A stretch of DNA of 64,000 bases from Candidatus Sulfotelmatobacter sp. (GTDB lineage: Bacteria; Acidobacteriota; Terriglobia; Terriglobales; Acidobacteriaceae), in assembly GCA_030039165.1 (NCBI GenBank), contig JASHQM010000056.1:29360-93359 (forward strand), read 5' to 3'. A program made the translations under genes and the position numbers. Below, one piece after another: positions 1 through 8,091 of the stretch. The notes under the pieces are model-generated. The model did not search any database. It was not told the origin of the DNA and saw only the letters and a program-made list of their open reading frames with translations. The first letter of the stretch is position 1. Each line of letters begins with the position of its first letter.

Positions 1-305
1 CTACTACTCCCCTAGCTCCAGGTTTCTAAAAAAGCCTAGGCAGAATGTATACAACATTATGCAAAGTGCATAATCACAACTTGAGGGGTCGAAGCATCGG
101 GCGGGGCAATAGAGCTGACAAAAATTGCTCAAATTCAATACCAGCGCCCATTCTCACTTGAAAACGGCGTTTGCTGATCGCAGCTCCGCCGCCTTGACTG
201 TATACATAGGGGTCGTTGAGAATGCAGGTTGTTTCTCAATCGGTATGCATCTGCGCCTGTGAGGAATGCAGACGCGAACGTGCCTAACTGAACCGACTAA
301 CGATC
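1..305. other. Upstream regulatory region of the O-demethylase gene
   Basis: No gene is seen in this 305-base stretch. It is AT-richer than its surroundings and carries a perfect 7+3+7 inverted repeat and two copies of the octamer TGTATACA (positions 46-53 and 199-206). It most likely holds the promoter and operators of the LigM-like gene that starts at 306. Confidence 0.5.
46..73. promoter_or_regulatory. Candidate operator: palindromic octamer next to a perfect inverted repeat
   Basis: TGTATACA (46-53) is followed by TTATGCA-AAG-TGCATAA (57-73), a perfect inverted repeat with seven-base arms. The octamer recurs at 199-206. Palindromes of this kind are typical sites for dimeric regulators, including GntR/FCD proteins such as VanR that control vanillate demethylation. 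That link is inference, and no regulator gene is adjacent in the window. Confidence 0.4.
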
Positions 306-1712
306 ATGAGAACGCCAACGCCGCACAAAAGCCTAGACGATCTGCTCCAAGAAGCCGGAAACCCTGTAACTCTGCTGCGCAACTCGCAGACAGGGCCGTA
401 CGTTTATCCGGTAGTTCCCAGCGAATTCTCGAATTGGAGAGACGAGCAGATTGCTTGGCAAAAAACTTGCGTTCTGTACAACCAGTCGTATCACATGACT
501 GATATGTATATAGGGGGCCCGGGTGCACTGAAGTTGCTGTCGCGACTGGGCGTGAACAGTTTCACAGGGTTCAATACGGATAGGGCGAAGCAGTTTGTGG
601 CGTGCGATTATGACGGATATGTGATCGGCGATGTGATTTTGTTCTACCTGGAAAAGGACCTGTTCAACATAGTTGGGCGGCCGTCGGTCCACAACTGGGT
701 TCAATACCAAGCTGAAACCGGTGGCTATGATGTGCAACTCGAACGGGATGAGAGGTCGGTAGCGAGGCCGGGGCCGATCGTGCGAAAGGCCTACCGGTAC
801 CAGATTCAAGGCCCCAATGCGATGAAGGTCATCGAAAAAGCTACGGGTAAGCCCGCGCCTGATCTCAAATTCTTTCACATGACTGGCATCGTGATTGCCG
901 GACACACGGTCCGTGCCTTGCGTCATGGAATGGCAGGGCAACCCGGTTTGGAGTTGTTTGGTCCGTGGGATGAAGGCGAAGCGGTCAAAACGGCGATCGT
1001 CGCAGCCGGGAGAGAATTTGAGCTTCGGCAGGTCGGAGCAAGGGCCTACTCATCCAACACGCTTGAATCGGGTTGGATTCCGTCGCCCATGCCGGCGATC
1101 TACTCCGGCGAAAAGATGAAGCCGTATCGTCAGTGGTTACCGGCCGATGGCTATGAGGCCATGGCCTCACTCGGCGGCAGCTTCTACTCCGATAACATCG
1201 AGGATTATTACCTCACTCCTTACGATCTTGGCTATGGGCCAATCATCAATTTCGATCACGATTTTATTGGACGAGAAGCGCTGGAAAAAATGGCCGACAA
1301 GCCGCATCGAAAGAAAGTAACGCTGGCCCTCGATAGTGTCGACGTCACGCACGCCATCAGCACCATGTTTGAGAAGAAAAACCGAGCGAAATATTTCGAT
1401 TTTCCCTCTGCTGTGTACTCCACTTTGCCGTATGACAAGGTAATGCGAGATGGAAAGCTGGTCGGGATCTCGACTTGGTGCGGCTACAGCGCCAACGAAG
1501 GCAAAATGCTCACGCTGGCGATGCTCGACAAAGAGCACAGCGATCCTGGCACTGAGGTTACGTTTGTTTGGGGAGAAGAAGGCGGCGGTTCGTCGAAGCC
1601 TACGGTCGAGCGTCACGTGCAGACTGAAATTCGCGCCATCGTCAGCCCTGCGCCTTACTCCGAAGTTGCCCGCACTTCGTACGCGCAAGGCTGGCGCACC
1701 GTTCAGAAGTGA
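306..1712 (+). CDS. ligM: LigM-like tetrahydrofolate-dependent aryl O-demethylase (GcvT family)
   Basis: The 468-residue product matches the length and N-terminal pattern (LLRNSQ, YVYPVVPSEFSNWRDEQ) of LigM. That enzyme moves the methyl group of vanillate or 3-O-methylgallate to tetrahydrofolate in the cytoplasm. The fold is that of the glycine-cleavage T protein. The ATG at 306 has no clear ribosome site but puts the conserved N-terminus in the right place. The product of vanillate demethylation is protocatechuate, which fits the pcaB and pcaDC genes on the other strand nearby. Substrate preference (vanillate, syringate or 3-O-methylgallate) cannot be read from sequence. Distant T-protein paralogues such as DMSP demethylase are the alternative. 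Confidence 0.85.
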   Translation: MRTPTPHKSLDDLLQEAGNPVTLLRNSQTGPYVYPVVPSEFSNWRDEQIAWQKTCVLYNQSYHMTDMYIGGPGALKLLSRLGVNSFTGFNTDRAKQFVACDYDGYVIGDVILFYLEKDLFNIVGRPSVHNWVQYQAETGGYDVQLERDERSVARPGPIVRKAYRYQIQGPNAMKVIEKATGKPAPDLKFFHMTGIVIAGHTVRALRHGMAGQPGLELFGPWDEGEAVKTAIVAAGREFELRQVGARAYSSNTLESGWIPSPMPAIYSGEKMKPYRQWLPADGYEAMASLGGSFYSDNIEDYYLTPYDLGYGPIINFDHDFIGREALEKMADKPHRKKVTLALDSVDVTHAISTMFEKKNRAKYFDFPSAVYSTLPYDKVMRDGKLVGISTWCGYSANEGKMLTLAMLDKEHSDPGTEVTFVWGEEGGGSSKPTVERHVQTEIRAIVSPAPYSEVARTSYAQGWRTVQK

Positions 1713-1767
1713 GCCGCTGTTTTTCTCAGCCCAGCTCGGCAGCAAGTTCATTGCGCAGAGGTGACGC

Positions 1768-2499
1768 ATGTCAACCTATGTTCTCGTGCATGGCGCGTGG
1801 CGAGGAGGCTGGATTTGGAAGCGGGTCCGCAGAGAATTGCAGACACGTGGATACGAAGTCTTTACCCCCACTTTGACCGGGGTTGGCGAGCGCAGCCACC
1901 TACTCAATCCGCAGGTCAACCTCGAGACGCACATCGCCGATGTGATCAACCTTATCCGCTGGGAAGATCTGAGTGACGTTGTGTTATGCGGCCATTCGTA
2001 CGGCGGGTGCGTCGTGAGTGGCGTAGCCGATCGCATCCCGGAACGGATCGCCGCGCTGGTGTATCTCGACGCATTTGTTCCAGAGGATGGTCAAAGTCTT
2101 CACGACACACTTCCGCCGGAAGCTCGCAACGAACAAATCGATGCTGCGAAACAAGTCGGAGAAGGCTGGAAAACACCACCCATTCCACCCGAGGTATTCA
2201 ACGTTAACGCCCGAGATCGCGATTGGCTAAGCCGGCACTCGACCTTGCACCCACTCGCATGTTTTCAGCAGCCTCTTCGTCTAACCGGAGCTATCAACCG
2301 GATCGAAAACTCTACATACATCTTGGCGACAGAATGGAGCCCCTCACCATTTCCGCAGTTTTACGAGAAAGCGAAAGCCAAGGGATGGAAGACGCTCACT
2401 TTGGCGTGCGGTCACGATGTGATGCTCGATCGGCCAGAGGAACTTACTCAGGAATTAATAGCGATTACCTCCAGCGTGGCACCCATGCCGCGGGCATAG
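1768..2499 (+). CDS. Alpha/beta hydrolase, EstC/hydroxynitrile-lyase-like
   Basis: This 243-residue cytoplasmic alpha/beta hydrolase begins with the family pattern YVLVHGAWRGGW. It has the nucleophile elbow GHSYGG at about residues 75-80 (Ser77) and a C-terminal catalytic His in ACGHDVMLD near residue 216. This EstC/salicylate-esterase/hydroxynitrile-lyase branch acts on small esters or related aryl compounds. The ATG at 1768 has a good ribosome site (GAGG, about 6 bases upstream). It lies 55 bases after ligM on the same strand and is probably cotranscribed, so an aromatic-ester role is plausible but inferred. Confidence 0.75.
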   Translation: MSTYVLVHGAWRGGWIWKRVRRELQTRGYEVFTPTLTGVGERSHLLNPQVNLETHIADVINLIRWEDLSDVVLCGHSYGGCVVSGVADRIPERIAALVYLDAFVPEDGQSLHDTLPPEARNEQIDAAKQVGEGWKTPPIPPEVFNVNARDRDWLSRHSTLHPLACFQQPLRLTGAINRIENSTYILATEWSPSPFPQFYEKAKAKGWKTLTLACGHDVMLDRPEELTQELIAITSSVAPMPRA

Positions 2500-2555
2500 C
2501 TCGATGCACGTAAAATGCTTCTCAGGATCGAGACGACTGCGGATCTGGCTCGTGC

Positions 2556-3404
2556 TCATGGCTCAAGCCCAAACAATCGCATCGCGTTCTCCTTCAGGAT
2601 CAGCGGGCGCACCTCATCGCGAATAGTGATCTTCTCGAAATCGGCAAGCCATCGATCTGGCGAAATTAACGGATAATCCGAACCGAAAAGCACCTTTTGT
2701 TTGAGGAGGGTATTCGCATACTGCACAAGAATCGGCGGGAAGTATTTCGGCGACCAACCGGAGAGGTCGATGTAAACCTGCGGTTTGTGCAGGCACACGG
2801 AAATGGCTTCGTCCTGCCAGGGAAACGACGGGTGCGCCATGATGATTGGCATGTCGGGGAAATCGACGGCTACGTCGTCGAGATCCATCGGATTGCCGTA
2901 TTTCAAATGAACCCCGCCGCCGCCACGCAGCCCTGCCCCGATACCGCTATGTCCGGTATGAAAGATCACGGGCAACCTAGCTTCATTGATAACTTCGTAA
3001 AAAGGGTAGGCCAATCTGTCATTGGCATGGAACTGCTGCACCGGGGGGTGCAGTTTGAAGCCGCGAAACCTGCCCGTCGCAATCAGCCGTTTCGCTTCTT
3101 GCACCGCCGCTTTGCCGCGCATCGGATCTACGCTGGCGAAGGCAAACATGATATCGGAATTTTCCGCAGCGAAAGCCGCGACCTCATCGTTGGGAATCTG
3201 TTTCCGTCCGGTAAGCCGTTCATCCACGCAGAAAATCACGCAGCCAATCTTGCGCGAGCGGTAGTATTCTGCCAACGCCTTCCGATCCCGGTTCAGACCG
3301 GAATTGCCAAAGTATTTCTTCACTGCTTCGTTCGCCGCATTGTCGCCTTCGTCATTTTCAAGATGAACGTGTACGTCAATGGCGACCAGGTCGCGAGCAT
3401 TCAT
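2556..3404 (-). CDS. Amidohydrolase family 2 (TIM-barrel metal-dependent hydrolase or decarboxylase)
   Basis: The 282-residue protein has the amidohydrolase-2 pattern: HVH at residues 12-14, FKLHP near 116-120, HTGHSG at 149-154, MAHPSFPW near 189-196 and the late catalytic Asp in FGSDYP (D243). The family includes gamma-resorcylate and 5-carboxyvanillate decarboxylases and 4-oxalomesaconate hydratase, all enzymes of aromatic breakdown; the exact reaction cannot be assigned. The ATG at 3404 overlaps the stop of the upstream PcaDC gene by four bases (ATGA) and has a strong AAAGGAG site inside that gene. The pair is therefore translationally coupled, which supports a step in the same pathway. 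Confidence 0.75.
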   Translation of the reverse strand: MNARDLVAIDVHVHLENDEGDNAANEAVKKYFGNSGLNRDRKALAEYYRSRKIGCVIFCVDERLTGRKQIPNDEVAAFAAENSDIMFAFASVDPMRGKAAVQEAKRLIATGRFRGFKLHPPVQQFHANDRLAYPFYEVINEARLPVIFHTGHSGIGAGLRGGGGVHLKYGNPMDLDDVAVDFPDMPIIMAHPSFPWQDEAISVCLHKPQVYIDLSGWSPKYFPPILVQYANTLLKQKVLFGSDYPLISPDRWLADFEKITIRDEVRPLILKENAMRLFGLEP

Positions 3405-4585
3405 TTCTTCTCCTTTGACAGCTGCGACACTGCGTCTTCCAATTCCTTCCGGGCGATTTTGAAACCCTTGTTGGCTGCGGGCACTCCGGCATAAACGGCA
3501 GTCTGAAGCAGTAGCTCTTTTAGATCACATGGCTCCAATTCCTGCTGCAATCCGGCCCGCACGTGCATGGCAAATTCCTCCCATCGCCCAAGTGCCGCCA
3601 TGGTTGCGAGCACAAGCAAGCGGCGCATTCGCGCATCCAATTGCGGACGCGTCCAGATGGTCCCCCACGCGTAGCGCGTGATCAGATCCTGAAACTCGCG
3701 ATTGAATTCGTTGGTTGCGGCAATGGCTCCATCGACGTAATCCTCGCCCAACGTTGCGCGCCGCATGGCGAAGCCGGCTTCGGAGCGATGAGCGTCATCC
3801 AGCCCAGGCAGCAGAAACCCCAGCAGCGCCGCAAGAAACGAACGGGGCCGCTCAAGGTTCGAAAGATGGGCCGCTGGCAACCGGAGAGAACGAGCGTTCG
3901 GGATTTCCCTCGCCAGGACCTCGCCGTTATCGGCCCAGGGAGTTGAAATATCGCGATCCCCCGAAATGACCAGCGTTGGCACACGAATGTTCCGCAGGCT
4001 CTGGCGTGAATTGAAATCGCGCAGAGCAGCACAACATCCGACGTATCCGACAGGATCAGTACCCAACAGAAGCAACCTGACAATGCTGGCGTAAGCGCTG
4101 GAATTGGGCATGGTTTGTGGCGAGAAAAAACGCTGCATGGCCATGTCCACAATGCCAGCCATGCCCCCCTCGCGTACCAATTTGATTCGCATTTCCCAGT
4201 TGCTGCGCTCTCCAAATTCCGGCGACGTGTTGGCGAGAACCAGGTGGGTGAGGCGATCAGAGGCGTTCAGGCCAAGCCACTGGCCAATGGCGCCTCCTAA
4301 CGAGAGGCCGCAAAACGCAAACTCGCGAATACCCAGCACATCGGCGAGATCGAGCACATCCCGCCCGAGCATTTCGATCGAATATTCGCCCCCGGTTGCT
4401 TCGGAAGCGCCATGGCCGCGCGTATCGTACCGAAGTACTTGAAAATGCGATAGCAGATCTGGAACTTGCGGCGCCCACATGGCGTGATCGGTCCCAATCG
4501 AATGGGAAAACACCAGCACTGGCTTTTCAGGCATTCCTTCGAGCCGATAGAACAGCCCGGCATGATTGCAGTTGGCGAATGGCAA
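3401..4585 (-). CDS. pcaL: Fused 3-oxoadipate enol-lactonase / 4-carboxymuconolactone decarboxylase (PcaDC, PcaL)
   Basis: Two enzymes of the protocatechuate branch of the beta-ketoadipate pathway are fused in 394 residues. Residues 1 to about 260 form an alpha/beta hydrolase (PcaD) with nucleophile elbow GLSLGG at 93-98 (Ser95). The last about 115 residues match the carboxymuconolactone decarboxylase fold (PcaC: GEDYVDGAIAA near its start, the W-x-RPQLD-x-R-x-R-x-L segment, then AMHVRAGL). The fusion would carry out decarboxylation and enol-lactone hydrolysis in succession to give 3-oxoadipate. The start is TTG at 4585; no in-frame ATG lies before the conserved core. It sits 170 bases after pcaB and overlaps the amidohydrolase by four bases. 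Confidence 0.85.
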   Translation of the reverse strand: MPFANCNHAGLFYRLEGMPEKPVLVFSHSIGTDHAMWAPQVPDLLSHFQVLRYDTRGHGASEATGGEYSIEMLGRDVLDLADVLGIREFAFCGLSLGGAIGQWLGLNASDRLTHLVLANTSPEFGERSNWEMRIKLVREGGMAGIVDMAMQRFFSPQTMPNSSAYASIVRLLLLGTDPVGYVGCCAALRDFNSRQSLRNIRVPTLVISGDRDISTPWADNGEVLAREIPNARSLRLPAAHLSNLERPRSFLAALLGFLLPGLDDAHRSEAGFAMRRATLGEDYVDGAIAATNEFNREFQDLITRYAWGTIWTRPQLDARMRRLLVLATMAALGRWEEFAMHVRAGLQQELEPCDLKELLLQTAVYAGVPAANKGFKIARKELEDAVSQLSKEKK

Positions 4586-4755
4586 AGTGTATCGCTCTCC
4601 TCAATTTGAGTCATTCCGAGCAAGCGTTTTTTGCGCAGCGAGGAATTCAGTGAGTTGCACAATGCACTCTTTATCCTGGCCCGACGGAGCGAAGCGACCA
4701 AAGGGCTCGTCGCCAAGCAATAACGCGCGTTTGACTTGTATCCTTTTCAAGGAAC

Positions 4756-6096
4756 TCACTTCCCTTCTTTCTTCACGAGCGCCTCGCGAAATACCTCAGC
4801 CGATCCGAGATACAGTTCCGGAACCTCGAGTTTGTCCAGTTCAGCACGACTCAGGCGCGAGCTGAATTCTGGCAACTCTGCCAACACGGTGGAGAGACTC
4901 TTCTTTTGCGCAGCCGCCTTTTGCAATGCATTTTCCAGCAGCTTGTGAGCGGCGTCTCGTCCCAGTTCAGCGGCCAGCAGCATTATCGTTCGCTCGGCGA
5001 ACATCTGGCCTTTAGTGCTGGCAATGTTCTCCCGCATGCGCGCGGGATCCACTGAAAGGCCCTCGGCAACTTCCGCCATCGATGCTGCCGCGGTCCCCGT
5101 CGCTTGAACAATTGATGCTATCGTCGGCCACTCCGATTGCCAGCCGCCGACGGCGCGTTCATGCTCCTGCACCATAGCGGAAAGAAAACCGGCTACCAGC
5201 CCGGGAACTCGTTCCGCCGCGGCGAGAGTCAGCGCGCACGCAATCGGATTTCGTTTGTGTGGCATTGTGGAAGATCCGCCCCTGCCCTCACCGCCCGGTT
5301 CGGCCGCTTCAGCTACTTCGGTTTGCATCAGCAAGCTAATGTCACGCGCCATTTTCCCGAGCGAGCCGGTCAGTACACCACAGCTGCAGACCAGATTTGC
5401 CAGGCGGTCGCGATGGGTATGCCACGGGGCCTCAGGACAGCGCAACCCGAGTTCTTTAGCCAGCCCGTGAGCGACGACGCTTCCCTTCTCGCGCAAAAAT
5501 GCCAAGGTGCCGGATGCACCGCCGAATTGTAGAATCTGCGCTTCTTCGAACGCAGACTCCGCATGCCTGCTGCTTCGCTTCACGGCGCCAAGCCAGCCCG
5601 CGACTTTCAAACCGAACGTCACCGGCGGAGCTGCCTGCATCAGAGTCCGGCCGAGCATGACCGTCTTCTTGTGCTTCCCGGAAAGCGCACTAAGAGCTTT
5701 TTCCAAGCGCTTGAGATCGCGACTGATGATTGTTCGTGTCCGCTTTAGTAACAGAACCAGTGCGGTGTCGGCGACATCCTGGCTGGTCGCACCCCAATGA
5801 ACCCATCCGGCAGCGTCGACGTCTTCGGCTTTCACCTTCTCTGTCAATGCCTTGACCAGAGGAATTGACAGGGTGCCTGCGCGAAACATGCCGCGAGATA
5901 GTGCGGGAACATCAAATTCACTTGCGTGCGCCGCGGCCGCGATACGATCGGTTGCCGATTTCGGTACAATACCCGCGCGGGCTTCGGCACGGGCCAGAGC
6001 AACCTCAAAATCCAACATCGCTTGCACAATGGAGGTGTCCGAGAACACTTCGGCGAGTGCTTCGGTTGTGGCTAAACTCTCGATGAGACGCGCCAA
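4756..6096 (-). CDS. pcaB: 3-carboxy-cis,cis-muconate cycloisomerase
   Basis: The 446-residue protein belongs to the fumarase/aspartase/adenylosuccinate-lyase superfamily. It has the signature SSTMPHKRNP at about residues 275-284 and the early GWVHWGATSQD motif at 97-107. Length, the N-terminal pattern FSDTSIVQAMLDFEVALARAEA and the neighbouring PcaDC fusion favour PcaB, which converts 3-carboxy-cis,cis-muconate to 4-carboxymuconolactone, over adenylosuccinate lyase. The start is TTG at 6096 with GAGGGA about five bases upstream; no ATG fits better. It is the first gene of a three-gene minus-strand unit with PcaDC and the amidohydrolase. The ring-cleaving protocatechuate dioxygenase genes are absent from the window. 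Confidence 0.85.
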   Translation of the reverse strand: MARLIESLATTEALAEVFSDTSIVQAMLDFEVALARAEARAGIVPKSATDRIAAAAHASEFDVPALSRGMFRAGTLSIPLVKALTEKVKAEDVDAAGWVHWGATSQDVADTALVLLLKRTRTIISRDLKRLEKALSALSGKHKKTVMLGRTLMQAAPPVTFGLKVAGWLGAVKRSSRHAESAFEEAQILQFGGASGTLAFLREKGSVVAHGLAKELGLRCPEAPWHTHRDRLANLVCSCGVLTGSLGKMARDISLLMQTEVAEAAEPGGEGRGGSSTMPHKRNPIACALTLAAAERVPGLVAGFLSAMVQEHERAVGGWQSEWPTIASIVQATGTAAASMAEVAEGLSVDPARMRENIASTKGQMFAERTIMLLAAELGRDAAHKLLENALQKAAAQKKSLSTVLAELPEFSSRLSRAELDKLEVPELYLGSAEVFREALVKKEGK

Positions 6097-6262
6097 GCTT
6101 GTCCCTCAATGCGGCATTATACGTGCGCGTGTCCTCGAATGAGGTGAAGTTCGCAAACTCGCGGGAAGAAGGCGATGCGACTCGTCTTTCGCAAAAAAAG
6201 AGGGCCATTGCGACGCGAGCCGAATTAAGACTAAATTATGTTCGGTCGCAGCAGGAGAGTCT

Positions 6263-6757
6263 ATGCCCATTCTCGATGCCAAAGGCAGTATTGATGCAGT
6301 CGTGCGCGATTATGCTTTCCCTGATATCCATATCGGCGGTGGAGACGATGAATCCCCATGGGTCCCGTTCCGGCCGAATGTATTTATTCGTCATCTCGCA
6401 TTCGACGTAAGAACGAACATGTATGCAAACGTTTTATGGGTGAGGTCAGGCGGCATGTTGGGGCGGCATCGTCATCGTGGACGCGTTTTTGGTTATACGC
6501 TGGAGGGCAGCTGGCGCTATCTCGAATACGACTGGGTGGCTCGCGCAGGCAGCTACGTGCAGGAAAGTCCCGGCGCCATTCACACCTTGGTTTCCGACCA
6601 GGGCATGAAGACAGTTTTCTGGCTCAACGGATCACTGGAATTTTTCGACGAAAACGATGGCTTGCTCGAGACGCTCGATGTCTTCTGGTTTATCGATCAC
6701 TATGTTAACTATTGCCGCGAAAACGGCATCCCGATAAACAAGAAACTATTTGTGTGA
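6263..6757 (+). CDS. Cupin protein similar to 2,4-prime-dihydroxyacetophenone dioxygenase
   Basis: This 164-residue single-domain cupin has metal-binding motif 1 as GRHRHRG (H69, H71, then E81) and a second-motif His at 107 (GAIHTL). Order and spacing fit the 2,4-prime-dihydroxyacetophenone dioxygenase family, non-haem iron enzymes that cleave the carbon-carbon bond of aryl ketones. Such ketones arise in lignin-fragment breakdown, so the setting between pcaB and a transporter fits. The ATG at 6263 has a clear AGGAGAG site. Substrate identity is inference; other small cupins with the same ligands are possible. Confidence 0.7.
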   Translation: MPILDAKGSIDAVVRDYAFPDIHIGGGDDESPWVPFRPNVFIRHLAFDVRTNMYANVLWVRSGGMLGRHRHRGRVFGYTLEGSWRYLEYDWVARAGSYVQESPGAIHTLVSDQGMKTVFWLNGSLEFFDENDGLLETLDVFWFIDHYVNYCRENGIPINKKLFV

Positions 6758-6802
6758 GATCTCGCGACATTCCGGCCATGATACATCGCTTGTAAGTTGA
6801 CA

Positions 6803-6811
6803 TGCTATGAT
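6803..6811 (+). promoter_or_regulatory. Candidate extended -10 promoter with almost no leader
   Basis: TGCTATGAT matches the extended -10 consensus TGnTATAAT with one change. A start about seven bases downstream (near 6818) would put the transcript start only one or two bases before the ATG at 6820 of the MFS gene, which lacks a Shine-Dalgarno sequence. The transporter could therefore be leaderless. No convincing -35 box is seen. Confidence 0.35.
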
Positions 6812-6819
6812 GCGGCCCC

Positions 6820-8052
6820 ATGGACCGCTCCCGCCGCTACGAAGCCAGCCTGGTCGCGATGTTGTTCTTCACCTGGGGTACGGTTTTCCTGGGCCGCATG
6901 TCGGCGTTATATCTTGCTCCTTACTTCGCGCCCGAATTTCATCTCAGCCACGGACAGGTAGGCACGGTGGCGTCAGCGCTGGCCATTACCTGGGCAGTAT
7001 CGACGTTTGTTTTCGGCGCATTGTCCGATCGGGTGGGCCGCAAACCAGTTCTGGTTCCTGCCATCTTTGCCTTCTCTGTCCTCTCCTGGGCATCCGGACT
7101 GGTTCATAGCTTTCTTCAACTGCTGCTGGTGCGCGCGCTAATGGGAGCGGCAGGGGGACCAGCCTGGTCCACGATGACGGCCCTCATCGAAGAATCGTCG
7201 CCGTCTGATCGCCGAGGACGAAACATAGGATTCGTTGTCAGTGCAGCCGCGCTTGTCGGCCTGGCTGCTGCCCCGGTGCTGACAACTCAAGTAGCGACGC
7301 GCTGGGGCTGGCGGCCGGCATTCATCGCGACTGCCATTCCGGGGTTGCTCATGACAGTCCTGTTGTGGAAGTTCATAAAAGCGCCAGCGGCCGGCAGCGG
7401 TGTTCATGAGAAGCCATCTTTGTCGGAGTACATTTCAATCCTCCGCTATCGCAATATTTGGCTGTCTTGTTTGGGAGCGGCTGGATTCATGTCCTGGTTG
7501 TTCGCGGTAAACGTGTTCGCGCCACTATACATCACCGAGGTCGTTCACGAGCCCGCAACCACAGCCGGATTCCTGCTCGGGGCAAGCGGACTCGGAAGCT
7601 TCTTCCTGGGCTTTCTGCTTCCATCACTCTCAGACCGATGGGGCCGCAAGCCGCTTTTGCTGGTGATGGCGGCCATGTCCGCGATCGTGCCACTCGCTTT
7701 TCTGGTGCCCGCGCTGTATGTCTATCCGTTGGTGCTGGCCTTTATCGTTTTTATAGCTAATTCCGGACAGGCCATCGCCAGCGTAGTCCTGGTTCTGGTG
7801 CCCACAGAAAGTGTGCCGGCTCAATTTCGAGCCACATCCATCGGTCTGGCAACGCTCGCCGGCGAGATCCTGGGTGGGACTGTCACGCCAATTCTGGCCG
7901 GCGCATTGGCGCAGAGACATGGCTTGGCAGTGACCATGTGGTTGGCTACGGCGAGCAGCGGGTTGTTATTTTTAATTACTCTTCTGCTTCGGGAGACCAG
8001 ACCCGCTGCAATGTTCGCTATCGAGCCGGTTGGGTCAAGAGTAGGGGAATAG
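6820..8052 (+). CDS. Major facilitator superfamily transporter, probable aromatic-acid carrier
   Basis: The 410-residue inner-membrane protein shows about twelve hydrophobic segments. The MFS motif A appears twice, as LSDRVGRKP in the first half and LSDRWGRKP in the second, the usual duplicated six-plus-six layout. Its place between aromatic-catabolism genes suggests import of aromatic acids by proton symport, as in the AAHS family, but substrate is inference. The ATG at 6820 has no ribosome site and lies right behind an extended -10 candidate. It converges with the CoA ligase gene 40 bases downstream. Confidence 0.75.
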   Translation: MDRSRRYEASLVAMLFFTWGTVFLGRMSALYLAPYFAPEFHLSHGQVGTVASALAITWAVSTFVFGALSDRVGRKPVLVPAIFAFSVLSWASGLVHSFLQLLLVRALMGAAGGPAWSTMTALIEESSPSDRRGRNIGFVVSAAALVGLAAAPVLTTQVATRWGWRPAFIATAIPGLLMTVLLWKFIKAPAAGSGVHEKPSLSEYISILRYRNIWLSCLGAAGFMSWLFAVNVFAPLYITEVVHEPATTAGFLLGASGLGSFFLGFLLPSLSDRWGRKPLLLVMAAMSAIVPLAFLVPALYVYPLVLAFIVFIANSGQAIASVVLVLVPTESVPAQFRATSIGLATLAGEILGGTVTPILAGALAQRHGLAVTMWLATASSGLLFLITLLLRETRPAAMFAIEPVGSRVGE

Positions 8053-8091
8053 CCGCGCGCCACCGAAGCGATTCGGCTGTTTCGCGATTGC

